The notes under the pieces are model-generated. The model saw nothing but the letters and a program-made list of their open reading frames with translations, did not search any database and was not told the origin of the DNA. Below are positions 22,117 to 35,003 of a stretch of 64,000 nucleotides of DNA, in pieces. Position 1 is the first letter of the stretch. Each line of letters opens with the position of its first letter. The translations under genes and the position numbers were made by a program. This stretch comes from Phocoena phocoena (taxonomy: Eukaryota; Chordata; Mammalia; Artiodactyla; Phocoenidae), in the NCBI RefSeq assembly GCF_963924675.1, contig NC_089220.1, positions 113,786,697 to 113,850,696 of the forward strand, written 5' to 3'.

Positions 22117-22282
22117 GGGACGTCCCTGGTGGTCCAGTGCGTAAGACTCTGCGCTCCCAGTGCAGGGGGCCCAGGTTCGATCCTCGTCTGGGAACTAGAT
22201 CCCACATGCCGCAACTAAAAAAAAAAAAAAGATCCTGCATGCTGCTACGAAGACCCGGTGCAGCCAAAACAAATAAATAAGT
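22117..22282 (+). mobile_element. Older CHR-1-like tRNA-derived SINE
   Basis: Starts GGGACGTCCCTGGTGGTCCA and has a B-box-like GGTTCGATCC, then a GGGAACTAGATCCCACATGC segment, an internal A-run, and CGAAGACCCGGTGCAGCC with an AAATAAATAA tail. This differs from the main SINE subfamily in the window and looks older. Confidence 0.92.
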
Positions 22283-23025
22283 ATTAAAAAATATATAGGA
22301 AAAAGCATCAGATTGACAAGCAATTGATAGTGGCAACCACTCACGCGCCCCGAAGGAAATGAATGCTGCAGAGAGGAAGGAACCGTGTGGCGCTCTACCT
22401 GTTGGGATGTGTCACCCCCGCTGCAGGGCCCCTCCATCCACCTTCTACCCTGTCCTATCTTCCAGCCCTTCTTTTTCTGTCCCTTGCTCCTGTTAGTAAG
22501 AGAAACACCACATTTCATAAGCATGTGTGAACTGCGGAGATCCACTATCATCCAGAAAATGGCACCTTTAGGAAGGCACTGGGTCAGGCTGAAGGGAATG
22601 CTAATTTTTTCACAACAGAACTCCTGTGAGAACAGGGCTCAAATCAGCAAGGACTGCCCTTGTAGAAACACTGCCTCGCCACGGGAGGGAGGTTACAATG
22701 GGGACGGGGTTCCACTTAGTAGGGACGGATGTGCGGGACCTTCCGGGTTCCAGTAATTTACTCTCTGTGCTCAAGTGTAAACTCAGGTGATTTATATACA
22801 TTCATTTACATATTTACTGGAAGATCGTCGTACATTAATATACTCTCTTTCCCCAGATTGAATAAAATGCGGTCTTTATACTTCTTTGCTTATATAAGAA
22901 GAGGTAACACTCTGACAGTCATTCCTCAAATATAAGTTGGAGGCAAACAGAGCACAGAGCAGACAGGGCAGTCATATGATGGCAGTGGGGGACTAGAGGG
23001 GTGCCCCTCGGTAAGTTGGCACGTA
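22283..23025. other. Unassigned non-coding sequence
   Basis: No recognised family or coding signal. Confidence 0.4.
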
Positions 23026-23104
23026 CGTATACTTACATCCACATGTGTATGTATGTATATGTATGTGTATTTATGTATGCATGTGTGTGTATGTGTGTGT
23101 GTAG
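23026..23104. repeat. TG/TATG-rich microsatellite
   Basis: Imperfect run of GTAT, ATGT and TG units ending in (TG)n. The frames through it are low-complexity artefacts. Confidence 0.85.
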
Positions 23105-23624
23105 AAGGAGAAAGACAGGCTGGGGTGTGGAGAGGGTTACATGAATGAACACCATGCTGACCTCTATTCTTAGCATACAACTATTTGCGGAGGCCTTGGC
23201 AGTTTTTAATGTGCATTTAGATGCCTTAATAGAAAAAGCATTGCACTTATGGCTGCTTGGGCCCAAACCTCAGTTATGCCACCTTACCAGCTGTGCCATC
23301 AGTAAATATGAGAAGTGTCAGCGGTAGCCAGTTCCAGTCAGTAGATTACACATTTCCCTTCTGTATCCCTGACCCTTTCAGTGTCCTAATATTGCTGTAC
23401 TGATCTGTTTCCTGTGTCTGGCATTTGGAGAGTCCTGGGGTTTTCACTGGAATATTAAAGTATTGCCATTTCCTCCTAGACATAGATTAAAGGTGGTCCC
23501 AGGCTAGCCTTTTCCATTTCGTGCTGCCTGCTTCCCACTGCCAGTGTTTCCTATGGAAGCTACCGCCCCTCAGAAGCCCTGTGCCCATCCACAGCAGCGG
23601 AAGCTCAGCACGCCTCCTCTTTTC
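23105..23624. other. Unassigned non-coding sequence
   Basis: Nothing recognised. Confidence 0.4.
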
Positions 23625-24080
23625 TCAGTGAGCACACTGCGGACACCTGCTCTGTGCTGGGGACCCTCAGGAGGTCACAGTCTAGACATAGAAGAGACGA
23701 TCAATAACAACTAACCATTGTATAATATGACAGGTGAGCAATTAACGTTATGTGCAGGGGAGAGAGAAGGATTAACCCAGCTTGGGGAGGTCAGAGAAGG
23801 CTTCAGAGGAAATGACATTTCAGTTGGAACTTGAGGGATGATTTTTGTTTGGCAGGCCAATGAGGACAATTAAGACAGAGCCTACAGCATGATAGGATTA
23901 AGGGACAGGGAATAGTCTGGAATACCTGGATGGGGGGGGCGGGGGTGTGTGCTGGTTGAGCATGTAAGTTGTGGAATGGGAAATGGCTATAGATAAAGTT
24001 GGAAAATTAGGCAGGGGTCAGGTCTTGCAGGCTTGGAGCTGAGCAGAATTTGAGCCAGTGCTCTTTGCACCGAGAACTGC
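23625..24080 (-). mobile_element. L2 LINE 3' remnant
   Basis: GCACACTGCGGACACCTGCT, GGGACCCTCAGGAGGTCACA, GTCAGAGAAGGCTTCAGAGG, then GGGGTCAGGTCTTGCAGGCT are in complement-of-L2 order. A G-rich run near 23,933-23,945 is included. Confidence 0.65.
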
Positions 24081-25444
24081 TGCTGTATAGAGGCATTTAA
24101 GTCAGTGCGCGTACCACTCGTAGCTAAGGCATTTGGGGGCCCAGAGTACTGGGTCACTTGAAAGACATCCCCTGTTAGCCAGTTCTGTGGAAATGGACAA
24201 CCCTCAAAGACTTGGGAAACACTAGCTGTGTGGTCAGGGAGGAGCCAGAAGGCCTGGGAGACCTTTGGAATAGGGTCATGAATGACCAGTATCTTTGTGC
24301 TTTTGTCAGTTTAATCACTAAAGGGGAATTAAAGCCTTTTGTAGAAGAGGTAATGAGGCTTTCTAAGGTTGGATGAGCTCACAGTTTCAACTAATCACCC
24401 CTCAGTGGGGCTGATGCCAGACTTCTTCTGCAAACTTCTTTGTAAGATGGCTCCTTGGATTGAAGGATTTCTGAAAACAGATAATTCATAGAGGAAATGG
24501 TTTCACAGAAATAGAGGATCTGGAATTCAAAGGGCAGACAGCAAGAAGGCAGAATGGCATCCCAGGCTCTGTGAGGTTACTTGGATTGTGAGTGTATGAA
24601 CCGTACAAGGTTGTCCATGGCTGTTTTCACCCGTGAAAAAGAGTAGGTTCCATGGCTGCAGCTGTTGACAGAGACAAGAGGGATATGCAGCTGCTTAAAC
24701 TTTTGACACAGGGCTGTGGGACTGGAATGGGAGGCCACTCAACTTCCTCTCATGTCTTCTTTGCCTTCTGAATTCTGCAGTTGAAAGGATCACACTCAGA
24801 CGGAGGCCCCAGCTGTGAAATTAATTCCCAACAGAGTCAATGCATTGATAAGTCTCAAAGGCTCAATCCAGGGCACTCCAATGAGCTTAGAGCAAGGTGG
24901 ATGATTGTCGGCGCTTTCCTGAAATTTCTGATTGTTGCTAAATGTGACTGAAGTCAGAATGCTATTGCCATCCGTAGGAAAGAGTTAGCAGATTCACAAA
25001 TTGTGCTTTTGATAATAATTCTATCTTGAAGGGTATTGTTTATTTGATAAAAGCCTTTGTCACTCGGTCACATGAATAACCAAGGTAAAGGCTTTGCGGA
25101 GTCTGCTTCCTTAATGAAAAAGCATTGTGAGATTCACCTTGACTTACGGAAAAGCAAATGCGTTTTCATTTGCTAATGGCCAGTCTCAGGCATAGTGTTT
25201 GCATAAGCAGAGCTGATGAAGAGCAACCTTTCCCAAAGTGTGTTCCGCTACCTTTAGTCCTTTGAGAGTCCTGCGCAGGAAAGGGTTTACATGCGAGTAA
25301 ATCCAAGAAATGCTGTGTGTTATATGCTCCTCTTGGAGATTCATGAGGCCCACTGGCATAGTAAAGACACTGAGGAAACCTGGTTGACTTTGTACAATTT
25401 AGCATTTCCCAAACTTGTTTTCCATGGAGCCATTGTTTTGGGGG
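24081..25444. other. Repeat-poor sequence with possible conserved block
   Basis: No transposon was recognised. The sub-region 24,780-25,160 has a mosaic of ATTGTT, TTGATAAAAG and TTAATGAAAAAGC words of the kind found in conserved non-coding elements. This is a guess from texture only. Confidence 0.25.
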
Positions 25445-28384
25445 TTGTTTTTTTTTTTTTTTTCCTATTTTTAACATCCTTTAAAATCCTGGATATTCAG
25501 AACGACTTTAGGAAATGCTGCTTTGGATAACTAAGACATAAATAGGAGCAGGATTTATTGATTTAAATTGTCTTTGCTCACTTTTGATCGTTGAGCCAGT
25601 TAATCATTAGCCTGGAGATATTTATCGAGCCACACATATAAAATGAGTCACAGTCTCTCTCTCCAAACCCCTCTTCCTTATCTGGATCCTCTCATGTTCA
25701 TAACTCCCCACATCCACCCAAGCAAAACTGGCCTGACCATGTCAATTTTCCTCTACACCCTGTTTATGAAGCTATATCCGTACCAACTGTTGTGCTCAGA
25801 AGGGTTCTCCACATATGGGATCATATCCCATGTCAACCACTAAATCCATGCAGAACCTCTGTACTCTAATAAACCAGTCCTGCTTAGGTGGAATGTAGTA
25901 TCACATTTGGGCCCAATTCCCAGCTGACCAATATGCCTCCTTTTTTGTGGAGTATAAGCTTGGAGCATGTGTAACCGATATCCACCTATGGTCTGAAAGG
26001 AGATTTGCTGCATGTTGGGCAGACTGTAAACTCACTGAATAAATAGACCCTTTTCCCTGTCCTCCCCTCACTGCAGGGTATGCTTATTAATTCAACTTTT
26101 AACCGCAGAAGCCAGCTCCAGACATGGAGGCTTTATGGTTAGAGCTGGGTCATCAGAATGGTAGCATTGCGACGCTCGCTCCCTAAAGGACCTTATCTTC
26201 TTTTAAAAACTCAGCTACTCTGTTTCGGCTAAATATTTATCTGTCTTCCCCAAATAAATATTTGCCAGTGTTTGAGAGAACTCTACCCACTTCTTGCATT
26301 TCCTTGCCACCATTTACTTTGTGCTGTTGCCCACCCCAGTCTGGATTCAGCCACCTTTACTCCTGAGGACACACTGGTAACTGCCTAATTATCATGTCCA
26401 CTTGGCATTATCAAGCTTTATTTTTTCCACCTCCTCAAAGTCTTCTTGAGGACCTATTCTCCTGACTTATAGGATGCTGAATTCTCCTTGTTCTCACATG
26501 CCCTTGAAGTCAGCCCTTCGAGTCTCTGTCTTCTGCGTGGAATGCTTCCATCCATTTAACTCATTTATCTCCAGCCACCTAAGGTTGCTGCCCCCACCTC
26601 TGATTCTTTTGGAATACTGCAGGGAATAAACAAGTAAACTGAACCTGTTGCTTCCTCCAAAGATTTCTGTCTCTCTAAATGCAATCATAAATTTCCCAGG
26701 TCAATTGAATTTAAAACATCTCCCTGACCTCCGTGACATCTGTGACCGTGTCATAAATTTGGAGGCACGAAGGCAGGTCTGTGAAAGATATTTGTTTCTT
26801 CTGTTTCCTGCTCAAATAAGCAGAATTTATTTAATCCATTTTATTTTATGCTGGGAAGTTGTCCTGCTCTCTAACATCCTCATACATTAGTTCAAAATGC
26901 TCCCTGGCTTTGTTCCTATGTATGTTATTGTCATCTAAAAGTTGTATGTGTTTTATCAGAGCCCTCTATTTATTTACAGTTCTGGTGGCTGCCTTCTGGT
27001 GAATAGTCATGGGTGTTAATGATTTTGTAAGCCTAGATCAGAGGTTTTACTCACTGCCTGGCTCAACCTTGTATGGGATTTTTGGAAATAAGGGGAAGAG
27101 TGAAATGTTGTTCCTTTTTCATAAAGCATCATCTCACTGGACAGGAAAGCCATAAATCTGAAAGGTTTAAATAACAGTTTCTGAAAATATTTAATTAAAT
27201 CAGAAATGCTTACTTGGAAGACATACTTCAAGTATAGGAAGAGAGGGAGAGGTTAGTGTTGGTGAGAGTCAGTGTGGGACATTTCAAAAAAAGGTAAGAC
27301 TTTGAGTGGAGATGAAGGATATGTAATATTTGAAGAGAGCAGTAACTGGAGATAAGGAACTCAGGGACTATTTCTTCCTCCTTTTAAAATGGAGAGAGGC
27401 AACGAGCTAGACCTGGCAGGGGAAGAAGCACACCACGCGAGTATAGGTGAACCCCCTACCCCAGCAGTTCACATTTACTGAGACTGACTCTAGGCTGGGT
27501 GCTTTTACAACCAGAAGATGAGGCCTGCATGTGAGGAATCTCCACCAGCTCGGGATAGGAAGATGCCACCCTTCCTACCAAACCACCGCCCTCAATTCAA
27601 AAACAGGACCCGAGAAAGGACTGGCCTTTGGAGCAGTTCTTAGATTACACTACCTTCGATGTAAATCAACTTGTACAGATTTGCTTTTGCAAATGAAAAC
27701 AGTAGACCGGTGTTTTATAGCTCTCTACTTCTGCCCTCAGCCTTCTTCACTTTTCCCTTTTAAATATAAATGGAAATATGGAAACGAGGTTTCCATGATG
27801 CACAGAATCTCTATTTTCAGAAAAGATAAACAGGATCTCCTGGTCAGAGACTCCAAAGAGAAATATGGCTCCCAAAGGGATGGAGGACAAAATAAATGAA
27901 AATGTTGCTAGATAGGTAAGTGAATTAATAAAATGAGACAACCAAACAAAACCTCTAAACTCAAATTCACTTTACCATTGAAAGAAACACCATGGAAAGA
28001 AAATGAGAACCAGGGAAAGGAGGGAAACTTCCAAAGAAACCCATGAAGCTGTCTCTAGAGATCTCACGAGCCGGGGTTTCCAAAAGTTTGGTCACGTGCG
28101 TGGAAGGGGATCACGCACCCAGATGAACACACACAGCAGTGAATCATAGGAAAACAGGGTCAGGAAGGCCAAGGCTGGAATCAACCAGGACTCTTGAAAA
28201 AAGGGCCTCTAGATCATTTGGATGTCTTGTTGGTCTGTAGGTAAGCAAGGCATCAGAAACAGTGGTCAGGGTAATATATGCATTTAAGGTACAGGAATCC
28301 TGGGTTTGGGGCCCAGCGAGCAGCCTCATTTCCACAGGTGTCCGGTCAATAGTTCACTGCTGAGCTACTGACAGGTGCGCTCAT
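25445..28384. other. Unassigned non-coding sequence
   Basis: A poly(T) tract lies at about 25,446-25,463. No clear transposon or gene was recognised. Some wording around 25,850-26,080 with AATAAA motifs could be an old LTR fragment, but no ends were visible. Confidence 0.35.
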
Positions 28385-28550
28385 TTCCTAATAATGTGAC
28401 ACCGGACGTGTTACTGGGCCTGTTTTCCCAGCTGTAAATGAGGATAAAAATACCTCATCAGATCGCTATGAGGATTAGAAAGGACTGAAGGAGTACATAT
28501 GAGATATATGTAACATGTACTTTATACTGAGTGAATGTTCAATAAAAACG
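28385..28550 (-). mobile_element. MIR remnant
   Basis: Complement-of-MIR wording: CAGCTGTAAATGAGGATAAA, ATACCTCATCAGATCGCTAT, GAGGATTAGAAAGGACTGAA, ending near TGAATGTTCAATAAA. The SINE at 28560 inserted just beyond it. Confidence 0.75.
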
Positions 28551-28559
28551 GAAGCTGTT

Positions 28560-28760
28560 GGGGCTTCCCTGGTGGCGCAGTGGTTGAGAGTCCGCCTGCC
28601 GATGCAGGGGACACGGGTTCGTGCCCCGGTCCAGGAGGATCCCACATGCCGCGGAGCGGCTGGGCCCGTGAGCCATGGCCGCTGAGCCTGCGCGTCCGGA
28701 GCCTGTGCTCCGCAACGGGAGAGGCCACAACAGTGAGGGTCCCGCGTACCGCAAAAAAAA
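28560..28760 (+). mobile_element. CHR-type tRNA-derived SINE
   Basis: Full-length forward SINE with a short A8 tail. Target duplication AAAACGGAAGCTG before and AAAATGGAAGCTG after, one mismatch. Confidence 0.96.
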
Positions 28761-29139
28761 TGGAAGCTGCTCTTTCTCTTCGTCATCATCACCATCCTTT
28801 AGGGCAAGTAGGAACAGAGTGCAGGGTCAGGCCTACTCCTTAGGGTCCCAAGAATAATGTTATTAAATAGCAAAGAGAAACAAGGGCTCTTCCTACGTGG
28901 ATTCTGTGTTTTCCTGGGTGGACATTGCTCCTTATGTGAGAAAAGAGAAACAGGCTAAGGAGGCACCTGCAGCCCAGGGTAAGTGAGGAGGTAGGGCTCT
29001 TGAGATGAATTTGGGCTTCTGGCCAATCCTAATTGTTTGTGGATTGACCCCAGAACCCCAGGGAGAGATACTCCTTCAGTGAGGATGAATGTGTGTTCCC
29101 ATGGCAACTTGCTCCTGGGCTATTGTAACCTTCTCATCA
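28761..29139. other. Unassigned non-coding sequence
   Basis: Nothing recognised. Confidence 0.4.
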
Positions 29140-29262
29140 CTTACGTGACTCTCCCCACTGGATAGAGGCTCCGCAAGGGCAGAGATTGTGTCTCATTCAC
29201 TGCCATTCCCAGCTCCCAGTACAGCATCTGGCCCAGAAGAGACACACAGTACAAGTGTGCCA
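29140..29262 (+). mobile_element. L2 LINE 3'-end fragment
   Basis: GATAGAGGCTCCGCAAGGGC, AGAGATTGTGTCTCATTCAC, then GTACAGCATCTGGCCCAGAA is the conserved L2 3' end. Confidence 0.7.
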
Positions 29263-29465
29263 TTTAAATGTGCCAAGACTAGAGATAGATAAATGTCTAC
29301 GTTTTCAAAATGAAGAAGGGTAAAATTTGGGAACTACAAATATCTAAGCTTGATGGTAGTCCCCCCCCCCCAAAAAAAATCTGGAAATAGCTGGTTTGAA
29401 AATCTGCAGTTCATCTAGAAATGATCTGGAAATTTGAGCTGACTTTCTTTAAAAATCACTAGTGC

Positions 29466-29683
29466 GGGCTTCCCTGGTGGCGCAGTGGTTGAGAGTCCAC
29501 CTGCCGATGCAGGGGACATGGGTTCGTGCCCCGGTCCGGGAAGATCCCACATGCCGCGGCAGCAGCTGGGCCCGTGAGCCATGGCCGCTGGGCCTGCGCG
29601 TCCGGAGCCTGTGCTCCACAACGGGAGAGGCCACAGCAGTGAGAGGCCCGCGTATCGCAAAAAAAAAAAAAAAAAAAAAAAAA
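29466..29683 (+). mobile_element. CHR-type tRNA-derived SINE
   Basis: Full-length forward SINE with a long A-tail. Duplication AATCACTAGTGC before and AACCACTAGTGC after. A small local change (GGCAGCAGCTGG) replaces the usual GGAGCGGCTGG. Confidence 0.96.
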
Positions 29684-29695
29684 AACCACTAGTGC

Positions 29696-30865
29696 AATGA
29701 AAAGATGTTAAAAGCGAAATCTAATTATATATTGCATTACTAGAAATATAGGGTCCTGAGTAACCATAGTCCTCTTGTGACTTGCTGGTCAGACCACATT
29801 ATGTTCTGTTCCGAGCAGCTCGCTGTCAGAAGGGCTCTGATAATCTCTAGATTATCAGAGGGAGGGTGTCCAGGACCAGTCGTTGGAGTCCCTATCAAAT
29901 AAGTACAGTTGAGAGAGCTGGCGTTGGTTTAACCTGGAGAATATTGGTGGAGGTAAGCAGGAGGAGGCAGCAATGCCATCTTCAAAGCTCTGGAAAATAG
30001 GTGCAGATCTCCTTTGTTCTACTTACAAAGGCAGAACTGGGACCAATGGGTAGAAGTAATAAGGGGCCTGGATTTAATCCACCATAAAGAAGAATTTCCT
30101 AGAAAATAGAATTGTGGTGCCCGCAGACACAAAGAGCAAATGTTCCACAGAAGTGCCTGGATAACCTGTTCAGGGAAGGTGTACATGGGATTCCTGCACT
30201 GAGCAAGAGGTTTGAACCGGGTGGTCTTCAACACCAAGAATTCATGATGGTGAATTAATCATGAATAGGATTGGCTCTCTACAAGGAATCTTTCCAGATG
30301 AGGGTCACTGTGCAGCCCCTTGGAGGCTCCATTCACATTATTTTCCAGGTCAACTGCTCACAGTAACCCATATCTGTCATAGGGATTCAAAAGACTTTAG
30401 CAATTAGTTTAAAGCAACTTCCTACCTGTCACCAGGGAGTGGCCAATCGATAATTAATTCTAGTTTTTAAAAGAGAATTAGTAATTTAGAACATTGATTC
30501 ACATCACATCATGTGATATCATGGCAAATGTCAGCAGAAGTTTCTAGTGATAAATCAACTAACATGAACTCCAATCTGAGAGTTCTTGAATTCCTCAAAT
30601 TCCCTATCTCAAATTCCTCTCCTCCAGTTGTTTTCAGAACATTTAATAGCAATCTTCTACTCTTAAAATAAAATCACATAAAAGCCAGAAATCAATTAAT
30701 GGAAGTATGTAAAATTAGACTATAATCTTTTTCTTAAATTATTTTAGTTTAAATTTTTTCCACCATCATTTAGGTTTCACTTCTACTTTTGTTAGTAATT
30801 TCTTATTGTCTGCCCCTTTTCTTCTTCTTCCTGCCTTTCATTTCCTTTCATCTTCTTTTCCTCTA
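29696..30865. other. Unassigned AT-rich sequence
   Basis: No recognised repeat. AT content rises toward the L1 insertion site. A pyrimidine-rich stretch lies around 30,810-30,863. Confidence 0.4.
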
Positions 30866-30875
30866 AAATTTATAT
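30866..30875. repeat. Putative target-site duplication, left copy
   Basis: AAATTTATAT directly before the L1 poly(T), followed by extra TA units. It matches 36,415-36,424 to the right of RPS13. The sequence is AT-rich and short, so chance is possible. Confidence 0.55.
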
Positions 30876-31091
30876 ATATATATTTTTTTGAATTTTATTT
30901 TATTTTTTTATACAGCAGGTTCTTATTAGTCATCCATTTTATACACATCAGTGTATACATGTCAATCCCAATCTCCCAATTCATGACACCACCACCCCCC
31001 AGCCACTTTCCCCCCTTGGTGTCCATACGTTAGTTCTCTACATCTGTGTCTCAATTTCTGCCCTGCAAACCGATTCATCTGTACCATTTTT

Positions 31092-34000
31092 CTAGGTGCC
31101 ACATACATGCGTTAATATATGATATTTGTTTTTCTCTTTCTGACTTACTTCACTCTCTCTGACAGTCTCTAGATCCATCCACATCTCTACAAATGACCCA
31201 ATTTTGTTCCTTTTATGGCTGAGTAATATTCCATTGTATATATGTACCACCTCTTCTTTATCCATTCATCTGTCCATGGACATTTAGGTTGTAAATAGTG
31301 CTGCAATGAATATTGGGGTGCATGTGTCTTTTTGAATTATGGTTTTCTCTGGGTATATGTCCAGTAGTGGGATTGCTGGGTCATATGGTAATTCTATTTT
31401 TAGTTTCTTAAGGAACCTCCATACTGTTCTCCATAGTGGCTGTATCAGTTTACATTCCCACCAACAGTGCAAGAGGGTTCCCTTTTCTCCACACCCTCTC
31501 CAGCATTTGTTGTTTGTAGATTTTCTGATGATGCCCATTCTAACTGGTGTGAGGTGATACCTCATTGTAGTTTTGATTTGCATTTCTCTAATAATTAGTG
31601 ATGTTGAGCAGCTTATCATGTGCCTCTTGGCCATCTGTATGTCTTCTTTGGAGAAATGTCTATTTAGGTCTTCTGCCCATTTTTGGATTGGGTTGTTTTT
31701 TTTTTTCATATTGAGCTGCATGAGCTGTTTATATATTTTGGAGATTAATCCTTTGTCCGTTGATTCGTTTGCAAATGTTTTCTCCCATTTTGAGTGTTGT
31801 CTTTTCGTCTTGTTTATGGCTTCCTTTGCTGTGCAAAAGCTTTTAAGTTTCATTATGTCCCATTTGTTTACTTTTTATTTCCATTACTCTAGGAGGTGGA
31901 TCCAAAAAGATCTTGCTGTGATTTGTGTCAAAGAGTGTTCTTCCTATGTTTTCCTCTAAGAGTTTTATAGTGTCCAGTCTTACATTTAGGTCTCTAATCC
32001 ATTTTGAGTTTATTTTTCTGTATGGTGTTAGGGAGTGTTCTAATTTCATTCTTTTACATGTAGCTGTCCAGTTCTCCCAGCATCACTTATTGAAGAGACT
32101 GTCTTTTCTCCATTGTATATCCTTGCCTCCTTTGTCATGGATTAGTTGACCATAGGTGCATGGGTTTATCTCTGGGCTTTCTATCTTGTTCCATTGATCT
32201 ATATTTCTGTTTTTGTGTCAGTACCATATTGTCTTGATTACTGTAGCTTTGTAGTACAGTTTGAAGTCAGAGAGTCTGATTCCTCCAGCTCCATTTTTCT
32301 TCCCACAAGACTGCTTTGGCTATTCAGGTTCTTTTGTGTCTCCATACAAATTTTAAGATTTTTGTTCTAGTTCCATAAAAAATGCCATTGGTAATTTGAT
32401 AGGGATTGCATTGAATCTGTAGATTGCTTTGGGTAGTATAGTCATTTTCACAATATTGATTCTTCCAGTCCAAGAACATAGTATATCTCTCCATCTGTTG
32501 CTATCATCCTTAATTTCATTCATCAGTGTCTTATAGTTTTCTGCATGCAGGTCTTTTGTCTCCCTTGGTAGGTTTATTCCTAGGTATTTTATTCATTTTG
32601 TTGCAGGGGTAAATGGGAGTGTTTCCTTATTTTCTCTTTCAGATTTTTCATCATTAGTGTATAGGAATGCAAGAGATTTCTGTGCATTAATTTGTAACCT
32701 GCAACTTTACCAAATTCGTTGATTACTTCTAGTAGTTTTCTGGTGGCATCTTTAGGATTCTTTATGTATAGTATCATGTCATCTGCAAGCAGTGACAGTT
32801 TTACTTCTTCTTTTCCAATTTGTATTGATTTTATTTCTTTTTCTTCTCTGATTGCCATGGCTAGGACTTCCAAAACTATGTTGAATAATAGTGGTGAGAG
32901 TGGACATCCTTGTCTCGTTCCTGATCATAGAGGAAATGCTTTCAGTTTTTCACCATTGAGAATGATGTTTGCTGTAAGGCTGTCGTATATGGCCTTTATT
33001 ATGTTGAGGTAGGTTCCCTCTATGCCCACTTTATGGAGAGTTGTTATCATAAATGGGTGTTGAACTTTGTTAAAAGCTTTTTCTGCATCTATTGAGATGA
33101 TCATATGGTTTTTATTCTTCAATTTGTTAATATGGTGTATCACATTGATTGATTTGCATATATTGAAGAATCCTTGCACCCCTGGGATAATCCCACTTGA
33201 TCATGGTGTATGATTCCTTTAATGTGTTGTTGGATTCTGTTTGCTAGTATTTTGTTGAGGAATTTTGCATCTATATTCATTAGTGATATTGGTCTGTAAT
33301 TTTCTTTTGTTTTGTCGTATCTTTGTCTGGTTTTGGTATCGGTGATGGTGGCCTCATAGAATGAGTTTGGGAGTGTTCCTTCCTCTGCAACATTTTGGAA
33401 CAGTTTGAGAAGGATGGGTGTTAGCTCTTCTCTAAATGTTTGATAAAATTCACATGTGAAGCCATCTAGTCCTGGACTTTTGTTTGTTGGAAGATTTAAA
33501 ACCACAGTTTCAATTTCATTACTTGTGATTGGTCTGTTCATATTTTCTATTTCTTCCTGGTTCAGTCTTGAAAGGTTATACCTTTCTAAGAATTTGTACA
33601 TTTCTTCCAGGTTGTCCATTTTATTGGCATAGAGTTGCTTGTAGTAGTCTCTTAGGATGCTTTGTATTTCTGTGGTGTCTATTGTAACTTCTCCTTTTTC
33701 ATTTCTAATTTTATTGATTTGAGTCCTCTCCCTCTTTTTCTTGATGAGTCTGGCTAATGGTGTATCAATTTTGTTTATCTTCTCAAAGAACCAGGTTTTA
33801 GTTTTATTGATCTTTGCTATTGTTTTCTTTGTTTCTATTTCATTTATTTCTGCTCTGATCTTTATGATCTCTTTCCTTCTGCTAACTTCGGGTTTTGTTT
33901 GTTCTTCTTTCTCTAGTTCCTTTAGGTGTAAGATTAGATTGTTTATTTGAGATTTTTCTTGTTTCTTGAGGTAGGCTTGTATAGCTATAAACTTGCCTCT

Positions 34001-34882
34001 TCGAACTGCTTTTGCCGCATCCCAGAGGTTTTGGATCATAGTGTTTTCATTGTCATTTGTCTCTAGGTATTTTTTGATTTTCTCTTTGGTTTCTTCAGTG
34101 ATCTCCTGGTTATTTAGTAACGTATTGTTTAGCCTCCATGTGTTTTTGCTTTTTACGGTTTTTACCCTGTAATTGATTTCTAATCTCATAGCGTTGTAGT
34201 CAGAAAAGATGCTTGATATGATGTCAATTTTCTTAAATTTACTGAGGCTTGATTTGTGACCCAAGATGTGATCTATCCTAGGGAATGTTCTGTGTGCACT
34301 TGAGAAGGAAGTGTAATGTGCTGTTTTGAGATGAAATGTCCTATAAATATCAATTAAATCTATCAGGTCTATTGTGTCTTTTATACTTTGTGTCTCCTTA
34401 TTAATTTTTTGTTTGGACGATCTGTCCACTGGTGTAAGTGAGGTGTTAAAGTCCCCCACTATGATTGTGTTACTGTCGATTTCCTCTTGTATAGCTGTTA
34501 GCAGTTGCCTTATGTATTGAGGTGCTCCTATGTTGGGTGCATATGTATTTATAATTGTTATATCTTCTTATTGGATTGATCCCTTGATCATTATGTAGTG
34601 CCCTTCCTTGTCTCTTGTAACATTCTTTATTTTAAAGTCTATTTTATCGGTTATGAGTATTGCTACTCCAGCTTTCTTTTGATTTCCATTTGCATGGAAT
34701 ATCTTCTTCCATCCCCTCACTTTCAGTCTGTATGTGTCCCTAGGTCTGAATTGGGTCTCTTGTAGACAGCATATATATGGGTCTTGTTTTTGTATCCATT
34801 CAGCGAGCCTGTGTCTTTTGGTTGGAGCATTTAATCCATTCACGTTTAAGGTAATTATCAATATGTATGTTCTTATTACCAT
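31092..34882 (-). pseudogene. L1 ORF2 (endonuclease-reverse transcriptase) pseudogene
   Basis: L1 ORF2p nicks DNA and reverse-transcribes L1 RNA at the nick. Here it is split over open pieces at 34568-34882, 33140-34459, 32925-33179, 32589-32873 and 31284-31853. Seen motifs: endonuclease NVNGLNAP and LQETQF near the N-terminus, MGDFNTSL, then SDYNAM where the family has an SDH catalytic motif. The catalytic histidine is thus replaced by tyrosine. Reverse transcriptase parts include [23 protein letters not shown] and LLADDMILY with the catalytic ADD intact. The C-terminal CWRGC and HCWWEC cysteine motif is retained. Several frameshifts and stops make it non-functional. Confidence 0.92.
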
Positions 34883-35003
34883 TTTCTTAATTGTTTTGTG
34901 TTTGTTTTTGTAGGTCCTTTTCTTCTCTTATGTTTCCCACTTAGAGAAGTTCCTTTAGCATTTGTTGTAGAGCTGGTTTGGTGGTGCTGAATTCTCTTAG
35001 CTT

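Noticed and set aside
25640..26160. Old LTR with AATAAA signals
   Set aside because: No terminal TG/CA ends, no partner LTR and no target duplication were visible.
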